Notes: generated by a model from the sequence alone, not told the origin. A stretch of DNA of 64,000 nt from Bradyrhizobium sp. WSM1743 (GCF_000473065.1 NZ_AXAZ01000010.1:1-64000); one strand, 5' to 3'. Positions 28,368 to 37,244 are shown, counted from the first letter of the stretch. Made by a program: numbers and translations.

Positions 28368-28494
28368 AGGGGATGGAGTGTTTAGAGCCGCGAAGCGAAG
28401 CAATCCGGCCGGGCTGGTGGGCCGGACTGCTTCGTCGCTCGGGCTCTTTCACCGGATAGCGAAGAGCCCACCTGTCATCCGAGCGATCATCCGC

Positions 28495-29238
28495 TCAGGA
28501 CGCCAGGGTCGTGGTCCCGTCTGCCGCAAGCTCGGTGGCGGCGTGCAGCGTGCCGTCTGAGGCCGACGTCACTTGGTCGATCAGGACATTGCTCGGGGCT
28601 TCGAGCTCGAGCCGGGTCTCGATCCAGCGCCAGAGGCCGCGGATCTCGTCCGCCGACTTGCCGTTCGGCGCGAATTCGCTCACGGCGAGACCATTCGCGA
28701 GCGCGTCCTGATGGTCGTTGCGCATCACGATCAGCGGGCGCGCGAGCACCTCGACGAGATCGAGCGCGGCTTCCTCGGCGAGCGCGCCCGCGGCATTGTC
28801 GATGCGCTGGCCGCGGATCGGGGTCTGGTTCAGCACGAAGCTGTAGGAACGCTTCCAGGCGCGCGCGACGCTGAGCGTCGAGGCGGTGGCCTCGATGTCG
28901 GCGACGCTCGGACGGGCCGGGATCAGGCAGAGGTCGGAATGGCGGATCGCGGCGGTGGTCGCGGCGCTGAGACCGGCCGCGGTGTCGACGATCGCGAACT
29001 GCAGGCCGCTATCGGCCAGCATCTTCAGGCGCGGCGCGATGTCGGCGGCGTGGTAGATCGGTTCGACGACGACATCATCGGTGGTGCGGCGGCGCTGCCA
29101 GTTGGACAGGGTGCCCTGCGGGTCGGTCTCGATCAGGCGAACGGTGAAGCCGGCCTGCTTGGCCGCCAGCGCGAGGCCGATGGCGAGCGTGCTCTTGCCG
29201 CTGCCACCCTTTTGGGTGGCCAGTACGATCGTGTGCAT
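28495..29238 (-). CDS. Orphan ParA/MinD-family ATPase
   Basis: A 247-residue protein with the deviant Walker A box KGGSGKST at residues 10-17 (signature Lys10), Walker A' region DTAAGLSAATTAAI and LCLIPARPSVADIEAT, typical of ParA ATPases that form dynamic gradients on DNA. It has no N-terminal HTH, and no parB or parS-like site is adjacent, so it is not the chromosomal ParAB pair. Related orphan ParA proteins place clusters such as chemoreceptors or polar factors. The cargo cannot be inferred. Confidence 0.85.
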   Translation of the reverse strand: MHTIVLATQKGGSGKSTLAIGLALAAKQAGFTVRLIETDPQGTLSNWQRRRTTDDVVVEPIYHAADIAPRLKMLADSGLQFAIVDTAAGLSAATTAAIRHSDLCLIPARPSVADIEATASTLSVARAWKRSYSFVLNQTPIRGQRIDNAAGALAEEAALDLVEVLARPLIVMRNDHQDALANGLAVSEFAPNGKSADEIRGLWRWIETRLELEAPSNVLIDQVTSASDGTLHAATELAADGTTTLAS

Positions 29239-29617
29239 TGAGGATCAATCCTTTGGAGTGCTTGGGTCAGGAATACGCCACGCGAACGTGCATCGATCTC
29301 GATGCTGAGCTCTTCTCGCTCAGGACGTGCCGGCCCGATCCAAAGGGGATCGCGGAGGTCCGAATCAACGGTAACGATCATGGCGGAATAGCGAATGCCA
29401 GCGAATCCGTACCATTACCGGACCCGTAGTCGTACGTGGGATGTGAGATGATTGGGCTGAACGCGTGCCCCGGACAAAGCGCAGTGCGAAGCACTGCGCT
29501 GCAGAGCCGGGGCCCAGAGTGCTGCACTCGATTGTCGGAGACATGGGTCCCGGCTCAGCAGCGCGGCACTATGTGCCGCACTGCGTCCGGGACACGAGCG
29601 CTGTGCTTGGCGCCGAC
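29239..29617. repeat. Gap holding a CCCGGAC-family palindromic repeat at 29464-29596
   Basis: The outer arms are CGTGCCCCGGAC and its mismatched partner GTCCGGGACACG, with inner arms GCAGAGCCGGGGCCC and GGGTCCCGGCTC. The rest of the 379-bp gap is the region upstream of the parA-like gene. It shows no gene and no clear promoter. Confidence 0.6.
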
Positions 29618-30976
29618 TTACTTCCGTACGCAGATCACGCGCACGACGGCGGTCTTCGCGTCTGTCGACGTGCCATTCGCCGTGACGCCATTCGTCTTCA
29701 GGAATCCGCGCACCGTCTCCGCGGAGACCATCACGGCCTGCGACGCCGGCACTGACGTCGCAGGTCCTGCAACCATTGCCGGTTTTAAAAGCGCAATGCC
29801 GGCGAGCTTACCGTCGGCGTCGATGGCGGGGCTGCCGGAGAATCCGACCGCCGGTGGCGGAGACAGTGCGGAATTGCTTGATGTGATCGGCGCCAGCGCC
29901 GCCTTGAGGCTCGACACGCCGGCCGCACCGCCCTGGCTCTGCGGATCGGCGATGCCGACGACATCGACATTCGCCTTCGCTGCACCGCCGGCGAGGCTGA
30001 GCGGCTTCAGGCCGCGCGCGCCGTAGATGTGCAGCAGTGCGAGATCGTGCTCCTTGTCCTCGGCGAGACGGTCGGCGCTGCCGTGGCCGGCGATCGTGAT
30101 CGCGAGACAGCCATCGGTGACGAGGCGGTCGGTGACGATCGCGCCGTCGTCGCTGACGACGATGCCGGTGCCGTATTCGACGGTCTTGCGCGGCGGCGGC
30201 CCGGCCAGCGGTCCCGACGGAAATGCATTGAAAGCGCTCGACATCGCGATCACGACCGGATCGACCGTGTTCTCGGTCGCCTGATCGTAGAGGATCGTCA
30301 TGGTGCGGACCTCGTCGCCTTTGAAGGTGCCGCGCACGTAGAATTTCTTCAGGCCCTGCAATCCCGACAGCACGAAGAAGTCGGGCTTCACCACGGTGTA
30401 ATCGACCTTGCGCCCGGACGGCTCCTTCTCCAGATCGGCGAGCTTTGCCGAGGTCGGGTTCGCCTCCTTGCGGCGGCTGAGAACCACCTGCACCGTGCCA
30501 GTCGGCGAGGTCCATTTCGAGCCGTTGGCGTCGCTTGCCTGCTGCGGCACCAGCTTGCCGGGGATGCCGAGCCGGGCGCCGCTGGTCGGCTCCGTCACGA
30601 TCTTCCAGCCGACGCTCTCCTGCTTCTTTCGCGCCGTCTCGGCGAGCGCGGCGCGCTCCTGCGGATTGAGCACGCCGGTCGGCTTGCCGCCCTTGGCTTT
30701 TTGGTATTCCTTGATGGCATTGACCATGCGCTCGCTGACGTCGCCGGTAATGGCGCCGTTATACTGGCCGACCCAGGCGAGGTCGGACTGGAGCGCCAGC
30801 CGCTCGGCTTTTGCCATGGCATCGGCCGTCGCCGACGGCGTCTGCATTGCGGGAGGCTGGACGGGTACGGTCTGGACCGTTTTCGGCTTGGCGCCCGGCA
30901 CCTGTGGCGCCGTCATCTGGGCGTTCGCGCCCGTGGCGGCCGCAAACATCAATGTTGCCGCAAGCATCGATCTCAT
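29618..30976 (-). CDS. Secreted trypsin-like protein with peptidoglycan-binding-like domain; catalytic His missing
   Basis: The 452-residue product begins with a signal peptide (MRSMLAATLMFAAATGANA). A Pro-rich linker, a PG_binding_1-like module (about residues 58-115, QSDLAWVGQYNGAITGDVSERM) and a trypsin/HtrA-like domain from about residue 265 follow. In the usual triad alignment the Asp (EHDLALLHI, Asp311) and Ser (GFSGSPA, Ser380) are present, but the His position in GAIVTDRLVTDG is a Leu (about residue 285). It may therefore be a non-catalytic binding protein. The start at 30976 is chosen for the signal peptide; the frame is open to 31054. Confidence 0.75.
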   Translation of the reverse strand: MRSMLAATLMFAAATGANAQMTAPQVPGAKPKTVQTVPVQPPAMQTPSATADAMAKAERLALQSDLAWVGQYNGAITGDVSERMVNAIKEYQKAKGGKPTGVLNPQERAALAETARKKQESVGWKIVTEPTSGARLGIPGKLVPQQASDANGSKWTSPTGTVQVVLSRRKEANPTSAKLADLEKEPSGRKVDYTVVKPDFFVLSGLQGLKKFYVRGTFKGDEVRTMTILYDQATENTVDPVVIAMSSAFNAFPSGPLAGPPPRKTVEYGTGIVVSDDGAIVTDRLVTDGCLAITIAGHGSADRLAEDKEHDLALLHIYGARGLKPLSLAGGAAKANVDVVGIADPQSQGGAAGVSSLKAALAPITSSNSALSPPPAVGFSGSPAIDADGKLAGIALLKPAMVAGPATSVPASQAVMVSAETVRGFLKTNGVTANGTSTDAKTAVVRVICVRK

Positions 30977-31078
30977 GACAAATCCAGCCAGCCCATTGAA
31001 CGCCAAAACATTGAAAAGCATGCCATTGAAGCACATCTCGTTGGTCGCGAACAATGTTGGGGTGGTTCAGGCCTGTGA

Positions 31079-31166
31079 CCCTCATCCTGAGGAGCCGCGT
31101 AAGCGGCGTCTCGAAGGATGCAGGCCGAGCTGAAGCAGCAGGGCCTTTCATGGTTCGCCATGAGGG
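31079..31166. repeat. Palindromic repeat (CCTCATCCTGAGGAG family)
   Basis: Outer arms CCCTCAT (31079-31085) and ATGAGGG (31160-31166) enclose CATCCTGAGGAGCCGCG, AGCGGCGTCTCGAAGGATG. It is a known type of Bradyrhizobium intergenic repeat. It lies between two divergent genes. Confidence 0.6.
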
Positions 31167-31185
31167 TTGAGAGGAACGTACGACA

Positions 31186-31989
31186 ATGCTGAGCCCGGAC
31201 GAACTCGAACGCTATGCCCGCCATATCGTGCTGCGCGATGTCGGCGGTCCCGGCCAGGCCGCGCTGAAGCGGGCCTCGGTGCTGGTGATCGGTGCCGGCG
31301 GGCTCGGCGCGCCCGCTTTGATGTATCTGGCCGCCGCCGGCGTCGGCACGCTCGGCGTGGTCGATGACGATGTGGTGTCGCTGTCCAACCTGCAGCGCCA
31401 GGTGATCCACACGACGCCCGATATCGGCCGCCACAAGGTCGAGAGCGCCGCCGAGCGGATTGCCGCGCTTAATCCGCATGTCCGCTTCGTCGGTCACGCC
31501 ACCTGGCTCAACGTCGACAATGCGCTCAGCCTGATCGGCGATTACGACCTCGTGCTCGACGGCTCCGACAATTTCTCGACGCGTTACCTTGTCTCCGACG
31601 CCTGTTTCTTCGCGAAGCGGCCGCTGATCACGGCGGCGCTCGGCACCTTCGACGGCTCGCTCACCACCATCCGCGCGCACGAGACGAACGAGCAGGGCGA
31701 GTTCAATCCGACCTACCGCTGCCTGTTTCCGGAAGCCCCACCGCCCGGAACCGTTCCAGCCTGCGCCGAGGCCGGCGTCATGGGCGCGCTCGCAGGCGTG
31801 CTCGGCTCGATGATGGCGCTGGAGGCGATCCGGGAGATCGTCGGCTTCGGCGACGGCCTCGTCGGCCGCCTCCTGATGATCGATGCGCGCGCGATGCGCT
31901 TCGAGACGCTGCGCTACGCGCGCGATCCCGCCAATCCGCTCAACGGCGATGGGCCTGTGTTTGAGGATCTGAGCGTCCATCGCGCGTAG
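31186..31989 (+). CDS. moeB: MoeB/ThiF/HesA-family adenylyltransferase
   Basis: An E1-like enzyme that adenylates the C-terminal glycine of a ubiquitin-like sulfur carrier such as MoaD or ThiS. The 267-residue product has the nucleotide loop VLVIGAGGLGAPALMYLAAAG, DDDVVSLSNLQRQ with the catalytic Arg, and a conserved Cys in VPACAEAGVMG. The zinc site of E. coli MoeB is largely lost: only the second Cys of the first pair remains (TYRC) and no C-terminal CxxC is seen. No rhodanese domain is present. The partner is not encoded nearby, so MoeB versus ThiF is not settled. GAGAGGA precedes the ATG. Confidence 0.82.
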   Translation: MLSPDELERYARHIVLRDVGGPGQAALKRASVLVIGAGGLGAPALMYLAAAGVGTLGVVDDDVVSLSNLQRQVIHTTPDIGRHKVESAAERIAALNPHVRFVGHATWLNVDNALSLIGDYDLVLDGSDNFSTRYLVSDACFFAKRPLITAALGTFDGSLTTIRAHETNEQGEFNPTYRCLFPEAPPPGTVPACAEAGVMGALAGVLGSMMALEAIREIVGFGDGLVGRLLMIDARAMRFETLRYARDPANPLNGDGPVFEDLSVHRA

Positions 31990-32085
31990 GCGCGTGGCAC
32001 GAAAATAGACACTTGCAAGCGCCTCTCTTCGTGATTGAATTCACCTCGCCGCAAGGCAAATGGAAATTTCAGATTGGAGATTGCT

Positions 32086-32361
32086 ATGAAGTACATCTCG
32101 AGCTGGAAATTGCCGCCGAATTTGATCGACTCTGCAATCGAAAAATTTCTGAAGACAGGGGGAGCGCCACCTGAAGGCGTGAAGATGCTCGGCCGCTGGC
32201 ACGGAATGAATGGGACGGGCTTTGCAATTTCGGAGAGCAACGACCCGAAGGCCATGTATCAGTGGTATGCCCAATGGGCCAACGTGATGGAGATCACGGT
32301 TACTCCATGCGTTGAAGACGCCGAAGCCGGCCCAATCCTGGCCGCCTTGGCGAAGCAGTGA
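32086..32361 (+). CDS. DUF3303 domain protein
   Basis: A 91-residue cytoplasmic protein beginning MKYISSWKLPPNLIDSAIEKF, with APPEGVKMLGRWHGMNGTGF and SNDPKAMYQWYAQWANVMEI, and ending in EDAEAGPILAAL. The pattern (R-W-H, W-W spacing, conserved EDEEAG-like end) is that of the small DUF3303 family, whose fold resembles dimeric alpha/beta barrels. Function is unknown. The ATG at 32086 with GGAG upstream is preferred over 32035. Confidence 0.75.
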   Translation: MKYISSWKLPPNLIDSAIEKFLKTGGAPPEGVKMLGRWHGMNGTGFAISESNDPKAMYQWYAQWANVMEITVTPCVEDAEAGPILAALAKQ

Positions 32362-32442
32362 CCAGCTCGGAGCGGCCGTAGTACGCTGCGGCCGCTCCGC
32401 TCAAATCTGCAAGCCAAATCTGCAAGCCTTGGCGAGCAGCGC

Positions 32443-33444
32443 TTAGAGCATGCTCGGCAGCACGCGATCCGGCGGCTTGTGGGCGTCGAGGAATGTGCGG
32501 ATGTTGATGATCACCTTCTCGCCCATCTCGACACGGCCCTCGATCGTGGCCGAACCCATATGCGGCAGCAGCGTCACCTTGCCCGCCTTGGCGAGCCGCA
32601 CCAGCTTCGGGTTGACCGCGGGCTCGTGCTCGTAGACGTCGAGACCGGCGCCGCCGATCTCGCCGCCCTCGATCAGCTTGATCAGCGTGTCCTCGTCGGT
32701 GACCTCGCCGCGCGCGGTGTTGACGATATAGGCGTCTTTCCGGATCAGCTTCAGCCGCCGCGCCGAGAGCAGGTGATAGGTCGCCGGCGTGTGCGGACAG
32801 TTCACCGAGATGATATCCATCCGCGCCAGCATCTGGTCGAGGCTTTCCCAATAGGTCGCGCCAAGCTCTTCGGCGATCACAGGGGCGACGGGACGGCGGT
32901 TGTGATAGTGGATCTGCAGGCCGAAGGCGCGGGCGCGGCGCGCAACCGCCTGGCCGATGCGGCCCATACCGATGATGCCGAGACGTTTTCCCCCGATGCG
33001 GTGGCCGAGCATCCAGGTCGGCGACCAGCCGGCCCAGGATTTTCCTTCGGTCAGGATCGAGGCGCCTTCGATCATTCGCCTGGGCACGGCGAGGATCAGC
33101 GCCATGGTCATGTCGGCGGTATCTTCGGTCAGAACCTTCGGCGTATTGGTGACGGTGATGCCGCGGGCATGGGCGGCTGGGACGTCGATATTGTCGACGC
33201 CGTTGCCGAAATTGGCGATCAGGCGGAGCTTGCAGTCAGGCTGGTTGATGACATCGGCGCTGATGTGATCGGTCACGGTCGGAACCAGCACGTCGGCGGT
33301 GCGCGCGGCTTCCGCGATCTGGTCGGCCGACATCGGCGTGTCATCGAGATTGATTCGCGCATCGAACAGCTCGCGCATTCGCGTCTCGATCGAATCCGGC
33401 AGCTTGCGCGTCACCACGACGAGGGGCTTTTTCTTCACCGACAT
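32443..33444 (-). CDS. D-2-hydroxyacid dehydrogenase (glyoxylate/hydroxypyruvate reductase type)
   Basis: An NAD(P)H-dependent reductase of 333 residues. The Rossmann motif is LGIIGMGRIGQAVARR. The catalytic residues are Arg in VNTARGEVTDEDTL, Glu in the GLDVYEHEP region, and His in LLPHMGSATIEGR. NFGNGVDNIDV marks the substrate-binding domain. The closest character is the GyaR/GhrB-like group acting on glyoxylate or hydroxypyruvate; the exact substrate is not decided by sequence. It is convergent with the DUF3303 gene. Confidence 0.87.
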   Translation of the reverse strand: MSVKKKPLVVVTRKLPDSIETRMRELFDARINLDDTPMSADQIAEAARTADVLVPTVTDHISADVINQPDCKLRLIANFGNGVDNIDVPAAHARGITVTNTPKVLTEDTADMTMALILAVPRRMIEGASILTEGKSWAGWSPTWMLGHRIGGKRLGIIGMGRIGQAVARRARAFGLQIHYHNRRPVAPVIAEELGATYWESLDQMLARMDIISVNCPHTPATYHLLSARRLKLIRKDAYIVNTARGEVTDEDTLIKLIEGGEIGGAGLDVYEHEPAVNPKLVRLAKAGKVTLLPHMGSATIEGRVEMGEKVIINIRTFLDAHKPPDRVLPSML

Positions 33445-33770
33445 GTCCTGCTCTCATGAGGCATCGCAAGCCGCCTCTGTCGCCAAAGGCCGGTCGTTGA
33501 GGCCTCATTAACCCGGTTGTTCGACACTGCCCTTGCCGTGTCCGTCCCCGGCGTTTCCTCCAAGCTCTCCCGACATTTCCGGCCGGAAAATCGGGGCAAA
33601 CTGGTTGTTCAAGTGCTCGTCCTCTCTAGCAGAAGGCCGGGCCAAGACAAGAACCACGGGCTGAGGAGTTGGAACCCGCGTGGGGCGGGAAACGGGGGCA
33701 GACGCGGCAGGGTTCTTGGAATTTGGGGTGAGGATCCGGCCTGGCCGGGTCTTCGACAGGAGACGGGTTG
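33445..33770. other. Intergenic stretch without recognisable gene
   Basis: This is the 326-bp space between the divergent dehydrogenase and SH3-protein genes. A short frame at 33517-33771 has no recognisable protein features. GGAG at about 33760 belongs to the following gene. I see no clear promoter or repeat. Confidence 0.6.
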
Positions 33771-34301
33771 ATGGCGTTGGGGCGTTTTTGTTCGGTGATG
33801 GCGCTCGTTTGCACTTGGTTGAGCGCCTCGGTCGGACCCTCGCATTCGGCGAAGGATAATACCCCGCAGACCGCCAGCGGCTTGCCGGTGCCGCGCTATG
33901 TCAGCCTCAAATCGGATCACGTGAACGTCCGCGCAGGCCCGACCAAGGACAATGACGTCGCCTGGGTCTACACCCGCGCCGGCCTGCCGGTCGAAATCAC
34001 CGCCGAATTCGAGAACTGGCGCCGGGTGCGCGATTCCGAAGGCGCCGAGGGCTGGGTCTATCACTCGCTGCTGTCGGGCCGCCGCACCGCGGTCGTCACC
34101 ATGAAGCACAAGGACGACCTCGCCCCGATCTATGACCGGCCCGATCCCGAGGGCGCGATCGCAGCAAAGCTCCAGGCCGGCGTTGTCACGCAGGTCAAGA
34201 AGTGCGCCGCAAGCTGGTGCCGCGTCATCGGCAACGGCTTTGACGGCTGGATCCAGCAGGAGCGCCTCTGGGGCGTCTACGCGGACGAGCAGGTGAATTA
34301 A
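33771..34301 (+). CDS. Secreted bacterial SH3-domain protein
   Basis: The 176-residue product has a signal-like N-terminus (FCSVMALVCTWLSASVGPSHS) and then one SH3_3-type domain (YVSLKSDHVNVRAGPTKDND, residues about 43-100, with GWVYHSLLSGRR). A second, less typical half with RPDPEGAIAAKLQAG and WCRVIGNGFDGWIQQERLWG forms an SH3-like repeat. Such domains bind peptidoglycan or act as envelope stress proteins. The ATG has GGAG eight bases upstream; a TTG three bases earlier is possible but less likely. Confidence 0.82.
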   Translation: MALGRFCSVMALVCTWLSASVGPSHSAKDNTPQTASGLPVPRYVSLKSDHVNVRAGPTKDNDVAWVYTRAGLPVEITAEFENWRRVRDSEGAEGWVYHSLLSGRRTAVVTMKHKDDLAPIYDRPDPEGAIAAKLQAGVVTQVKKCAASWCRVIGNGFDGWIQQERLWGVYADEQVN

Positions 34302-34312
34302 CGCCGACAGGT

Positions 34313-34414
34313 GTCATCCCGGAGCGATGCGCAGCATCGAATCCGGGATCTCGAGATTCTCAGGTGCGCAAGCGCGCACCATAGTTCGGTGCTAGCGCAC
34401 CATCCCGGAATGAC
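34313..34414. repeat. Palindromic repeat (CATTCCGGG family)
   Basis: The ends GTCATCCCGG and CCGGAATGAC pair with one mismatch, and internal arms GCGATGCGCAGCATCG and GGTGCGC...GCGCACC add further hairpins. A relative lies at 56224-56302. Confidence 0.7.
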
Positions 34415-34427
34415 AGTGAAAATAGCA

Positions 34428-34450
34428 ATGGCCGGGACAAGCCCGGCCAT
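34428..34450 (-). terminator. Hairpin downstream of irr
   Basis: A 9-bp perfect stem, ATGGCCGGG and CCCGGCCAT with a 5-base loop, lies 28 bp after the irr stop. It is followed on the minus strand by TGCTATTTT, a weak U-tract. It could stop transcription from either side. It shares sequence with the repeat at 37139-37224. Confidence 0.5.
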
Positions 34451-34478
34451 GAGACGATCTCAGCAGTTTAAGACGATC

Positions 34479-34970
34479 TCAGCGCTTCTTGCGCAGGCGC
34501 ACGACCATGTCGATGCGGGCGATCTCGTAGCCCTCGGGCACTTCCGGCATCTTCGACAGCGCCAGATGCGGATCCTCGATGTCAACCAGCTCGTGGCTGT
34601 TCTCGAGGTAGTAGTGATGGTGGGTGGTGACGTTGGTGTCGAAATAGGTCTTGGTGCCGTCGACACTCACCTGGCGGAGCAGCCCGGCATCGGTGAGCTG
34701 GTTCAGCGTGTTGTAGACGGTCGCCAGCGACACCGGAACCTTGGCCAGCGTGGCTTCCTCGTAGAGCATTTCAGCCGTGAGGTGGCGCGCACCCTTGCCG
34801 AACAGGAGCCAGCCCAGCGCCATGCGCTGGCGCGTCGGACGGAGCCCCGCGGACTGGAGCATTTCGTTAACGTCGTGCCAAGGGCAGCCGGTCAGGGCCG
34901 GCTGGCGGCCGGACAGGAGGGCCGCGGCATGGACGTCGTCGTCGTGATGGGGCGCGGTATTCTCGCTCAT
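34479..34970 (-). CDS. irr: Iron response regulator Irr (Fur superfamily)
   Basis: A haem-responsive Fur-family regulator that controls haem synthesis and iron genes and is degraded when haem is available. The 163 residues equal the length of B. japonicum Irr. The haem regulatory motif GCPWHDVN is present with Cys29, and the second haem-binding HHH triplet is at residues 117-119 (TTHHHYYLENSHE). The winged-helix part is LRPTRQRMALGWLLF and LATVYNTLNQL. The start at 34970 gives this N-terminus; the frame is open to 35048 through the promoter. A 13-bp direct repeat (AGACGATCTCAGC at 34452 and 34471) spans the stop codon. fabA is divergent. Confidence 0.97.
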   Translation of the reverse strand: MSENTAPHHDDDVHAAALLSGRQPALTGCPWHDVNEMLQSAGLRPTRQRMALGWLLFGKGARHLTAEMLYEEATLAKVPVSLATVYNTLNQLTDAGLLRQVSVDGTKTYFDTNVTTHHHYYLENSHELVDIEDPHLALSKMPEVPEGYEIARIDMVVRLRKKR

Positions 34971-35008
34971 TTCCAGATTTCGGGCACGCGTGAACAATAT
35001 CTCCCTGT

Positions 35009-35037
35009 AATATAAGAAGAGAAAGATGCAGATGCAA
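35009..35037 (-). promoter_or_regulatory. irr promoter with overlapping Fur-type TGCATC repeats
   Basis: On the minus strand TTGCAT (35032-35037) and TATATT (35009-35014) are separated by exactly 17 bp, a good sigma-70-type promoter. Two adjacent TGCATC hexamers (35025-35036) cover the -35 box and spacer. From memory, the Fur site of the B. japonicum irr promoter consists of imperfect TGCATC direct repeats. Transcription would start near 35002, leaving a leader of about 30 bases. Confidence 0.75.
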
Positions 35038-35324
35038 GTTTCTCGCAACTAGAGAGGTTCTAATCAGGCTTGGAACCGCCTGGGGAGCGCGTCATTTTAC
35101 CTTCATGGATGCGCTTTGCCACCCGAAATAGCCTGTGTTAGAGAGCGCGCGGTTCCGCTTAGCCGATTTTGGCGCAGCCGGGCATGAAAGCTTGGGGCGC
35201 AGTCCATTTCGGGGCTTGCGCGAGTCGCGGCCGGCGGTGGCAATTGGCGTTGCTTTCCGATCGAGACGGGGCCCATTTTCGCCAAAAAACGCCGCTCAAC
35301 CGGGATTTGAACAGAGGCTCGTGA

Positions 35325-35846
35325 ATGCTGAACAGGCGCAACGGTTACGAATACGAAGATCTGCTGGCCTGTGCCCGCGGCGAGATGTTCGGCCCGGGCA
35401 ATGCCCAGCTGCCGCTGCCGCCGATGCTGATGTTCGACCGCATCACGGACATCAACGACAATGGCGGTGAGTTCGGCAAGGGCCTCGTGCGCGCCGAGCT
35501 CGACGTGAAACCCGACCTCTGGTTCTTCGGCTGCCACTTCAAGAACGATCCCGTGATGCCCGGGTGCCTTGGCCTGGATGCGTTGTGGCAAATGGTCGGT
35601 TTTTACCTCGGCTGGATCGGCGGCGAAGGCCGCGGCCGGGCGCTCGGCCTGAGCGAGCTGAAGTTCGGCGGCCAAGTGCTGACCGACGCCCGCAAGGTTG
35701 TGTACAACGTCGATATCAAACGCGTGATGCGTTCAAAGCTCGTGCTCGGGATTGCCGACGGGTGGCTTTCGGTCGATGACCAGATTATTTATCGCGCCAA
35801 GGATCTGAAGGTCGGCCTGTTCAAGCAGGGCACGAGCCTGGGCTGA
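35325..35846 (+). CDS. fabA: 3-hydroxydecanoyl-ACP dehydratase/isomerase
   Basis: Dehydrates 3-hydroxydecanoyl-ACP and isomerises the product to the cis-3 isomer, the branch point to unsaturated fatty acids. The 173-residue hot-dog protein has the catalytic His71 in [15 protein letters not shown] and Asp85 in LGLDALWQM, the same positions (plus one) as E. coli Fab[21 protein letters not shown] is also typical. It begins the fabA-fabB-(fabI) series, 39 bp before fabB. The 276-bp region shared with irr shows the irr promoter; the fabA promoter was not located. Confidence 0.96.
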   Translation: MLNRRNGYEYEDLLACARGEMFGPGNAQLPLPPMLMFDRITDINDNGGEFGKGLVRAELDVKPDLWFFGCHFKNDPVMPGCLGLDALWQMVGFYLGWIGGEGRGRALGLSELKFGGQVLTDARKVVYNVDIKRVMRSKLVLGIADGWLSVDDQIIYRAKDLKVGLFKQGTSLG

Positions 35847-35885
35847 GCGCATTATCCAAGAAGACAACGATGAGGCGAGGCTGAC

Positions 35886-37109
35886 ATGAGGCGGGTTGTG
35901 GTCACCGGAATGGGCATCGTCTCGTCCATCGGAAACAACACCCAGGAAGTGCTTGCGAGCCTTCACGAGGCGAAATCGGGCATTTCGCGGGCTGAGAAAT
36001 ATGCTGAGCTCGGCTTCCGTTCGCAGGTGCAAGGTGAGCCGACGCTCGATCCCTCGACGGTGGTCGACCGCCGCGCGATGCGTTTCCTCGGCCAGGGTGC
36101 GGCGTGGAATCACATCGCGATGGAGCAGGCGATCCAGGATTCCGGTCTGTCGCCTGATGAAGTCTCCAACATCCGCACCGGCATCATCATGGGCTCCGGC
36201 GGTCCCTCGGCGCGCACCATCGTCGAAGCCGCCGACATCACCCGCTCCAAGGGACCGAAGCGCGTTGGCCCGTTTGCGGTGCCGAAGGCGATGTCCTCCA
36301 CGGCCTCTGCGACCCTTGCGACCTGGTTCAAGATCAAGGGCGTGAACTATTCGATCTCCTCGGCCTGCGCGACGTCGAACCATTGCGTCGGCAATGCCTA
36401 TGAGACCATCCAGATCGGCAAGCAGGACGTCATCTTCGCCGGCGGCTGCGAGGAGCTGGACTGGTCGCTGTCGGTGCTGTTCGACGCCATGGGCGCGATG
36501 TCCTCGAAGTACAACGATACGCCGGCCACGGCCTCCCGTCCCTACGACCTCAATCGCGATGGCTTCGTCATCGCCGGCGGCGCCGGCGTGCTGGTGCTGG
36601 AAGAGCTCGAACATGCCAAGGCGCGTGGCGCGCGCATTTATGGCGAGGTCGTCGGCTACGGCGCGACCTCCGACGGCTACGACATGGTCGCGCCATCAGG
36701 TGAAGGCGCCGAGCGCTGCATGCGCATGGCGATGTCGACGGTGAAGACCAAGGTCGACTACATCAATCCGCACGCGACCTCGACACCGGCCGGCGATCCG
36801 CCGGAGATCGAGGCGATCCGCAAGGTGTTCGGCGTTGGCGAGAAGTGCCCGCCGATCTCCGCGACCAAGGCGCTGACCGGCCACTCGCTGGGCGCCACCG
36901 GCGTGCAAGAAGCGATCTATTCGCTGCTGATGATGAACAACGGCTTCATCTGCGAGAGCGCGCACATCCAGGAGCTCGACCCCGTCTTCGCCGACATGCC
37001 GATCGTGCGCAAGCGCATCGACAACGCCAAGATCGGCACCGTGCTGTCGAACTCCTTCGGCTTCGGCGGCACCAACGCCACGCTGGTGTTCAGCCGGCTG
37101 GATGCGTGA
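35886..37109 (+). CDS. fabB: 3-oxoacyl-ACP synthase I (FabB)
   Basis: Elongates the cis-unsaturated acyl-ACP made by FabA. The 407-residue thiolase-fold enzyme has the nucleophile Cys161 in [11 protein letters not shown], and the two active-site His in [12 protein letters not shown] and [11 protein letters not shown], with C-terminal [14 protein letters not shown]. Pairing with fabA supports FabB rather than FabF. GAGG is found before the ATG. Confidence 0.95.
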   Translation: MRRVVVTGMGIVSSIGNNTQEVLASLHEAKSGISRAEKYAELGFRSQVQGEPTLDPSTVVDRRAMRFLGQGAAWNHIAMEQAIQDSGLSPDEVSNIRTGIIMGSGGPSARTIVEAADITRSKGPKRVGPFAVPKAMSSTASATLATWFKIKGVNYSISSACATSNHCVGNAYETIQIGKQDVIFAGGCEELDWSLSVLFDAMGAMSSKYNDTPATASRPYDLNRDGFVIAGGAGVLVLEELEHAKARGARIYGEVVGYGATSDGYDMVAPSGEGAERCMRMAMSTVKTKVDYINPHATSTPAGDPPEIEAIRKVFGVGEKCPPISATKALTGHSLGATGVQEAIYSLLMMNNGFICESAHIQELDPVFADMPIVRKRIDNAKIGTVLSNSFGFGGTNATLVFSRLDA

Positions 37110-37138
37110 GGCCTTGGGTACGCACTGGTAGTTTCTTC

Positions 37139-37224
37139 GTCATGGCCGGGCTCGTCCCGGCCATCCACGTCTTTGCTCTCGGTTGCGGAAGAACGTGGAT
37201 GCCCGGGACAAGCCCGGGCATGAC
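37139..37224. repeat. Palindromic repeat (CATGGCCGGG family) between fabB and fabI
   Basis: The left half GTCATGGCCGGGCTCGTCCC and right half GGGACAAGCCCGGGCATGAC are near-perfect complements, with ATCCACGT/ACGTGGAT forming the inner arms. It lies inside the presumed fabB-fabI transcript. Confidence 0.75.
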
Positions 37225-37244
37225 GGCAGCGGAGTAATCGCAAG

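Noticed and set aside
28034-28459. 141-residue open frame after mutM
   Set aside because: It is half mutM out of frame and half inverted repeat.
33517-33771. 84-residue open frame upstream of the SH3 gene
   Set aside because: No ribosome site or family pattern; it ends inside the next start region.
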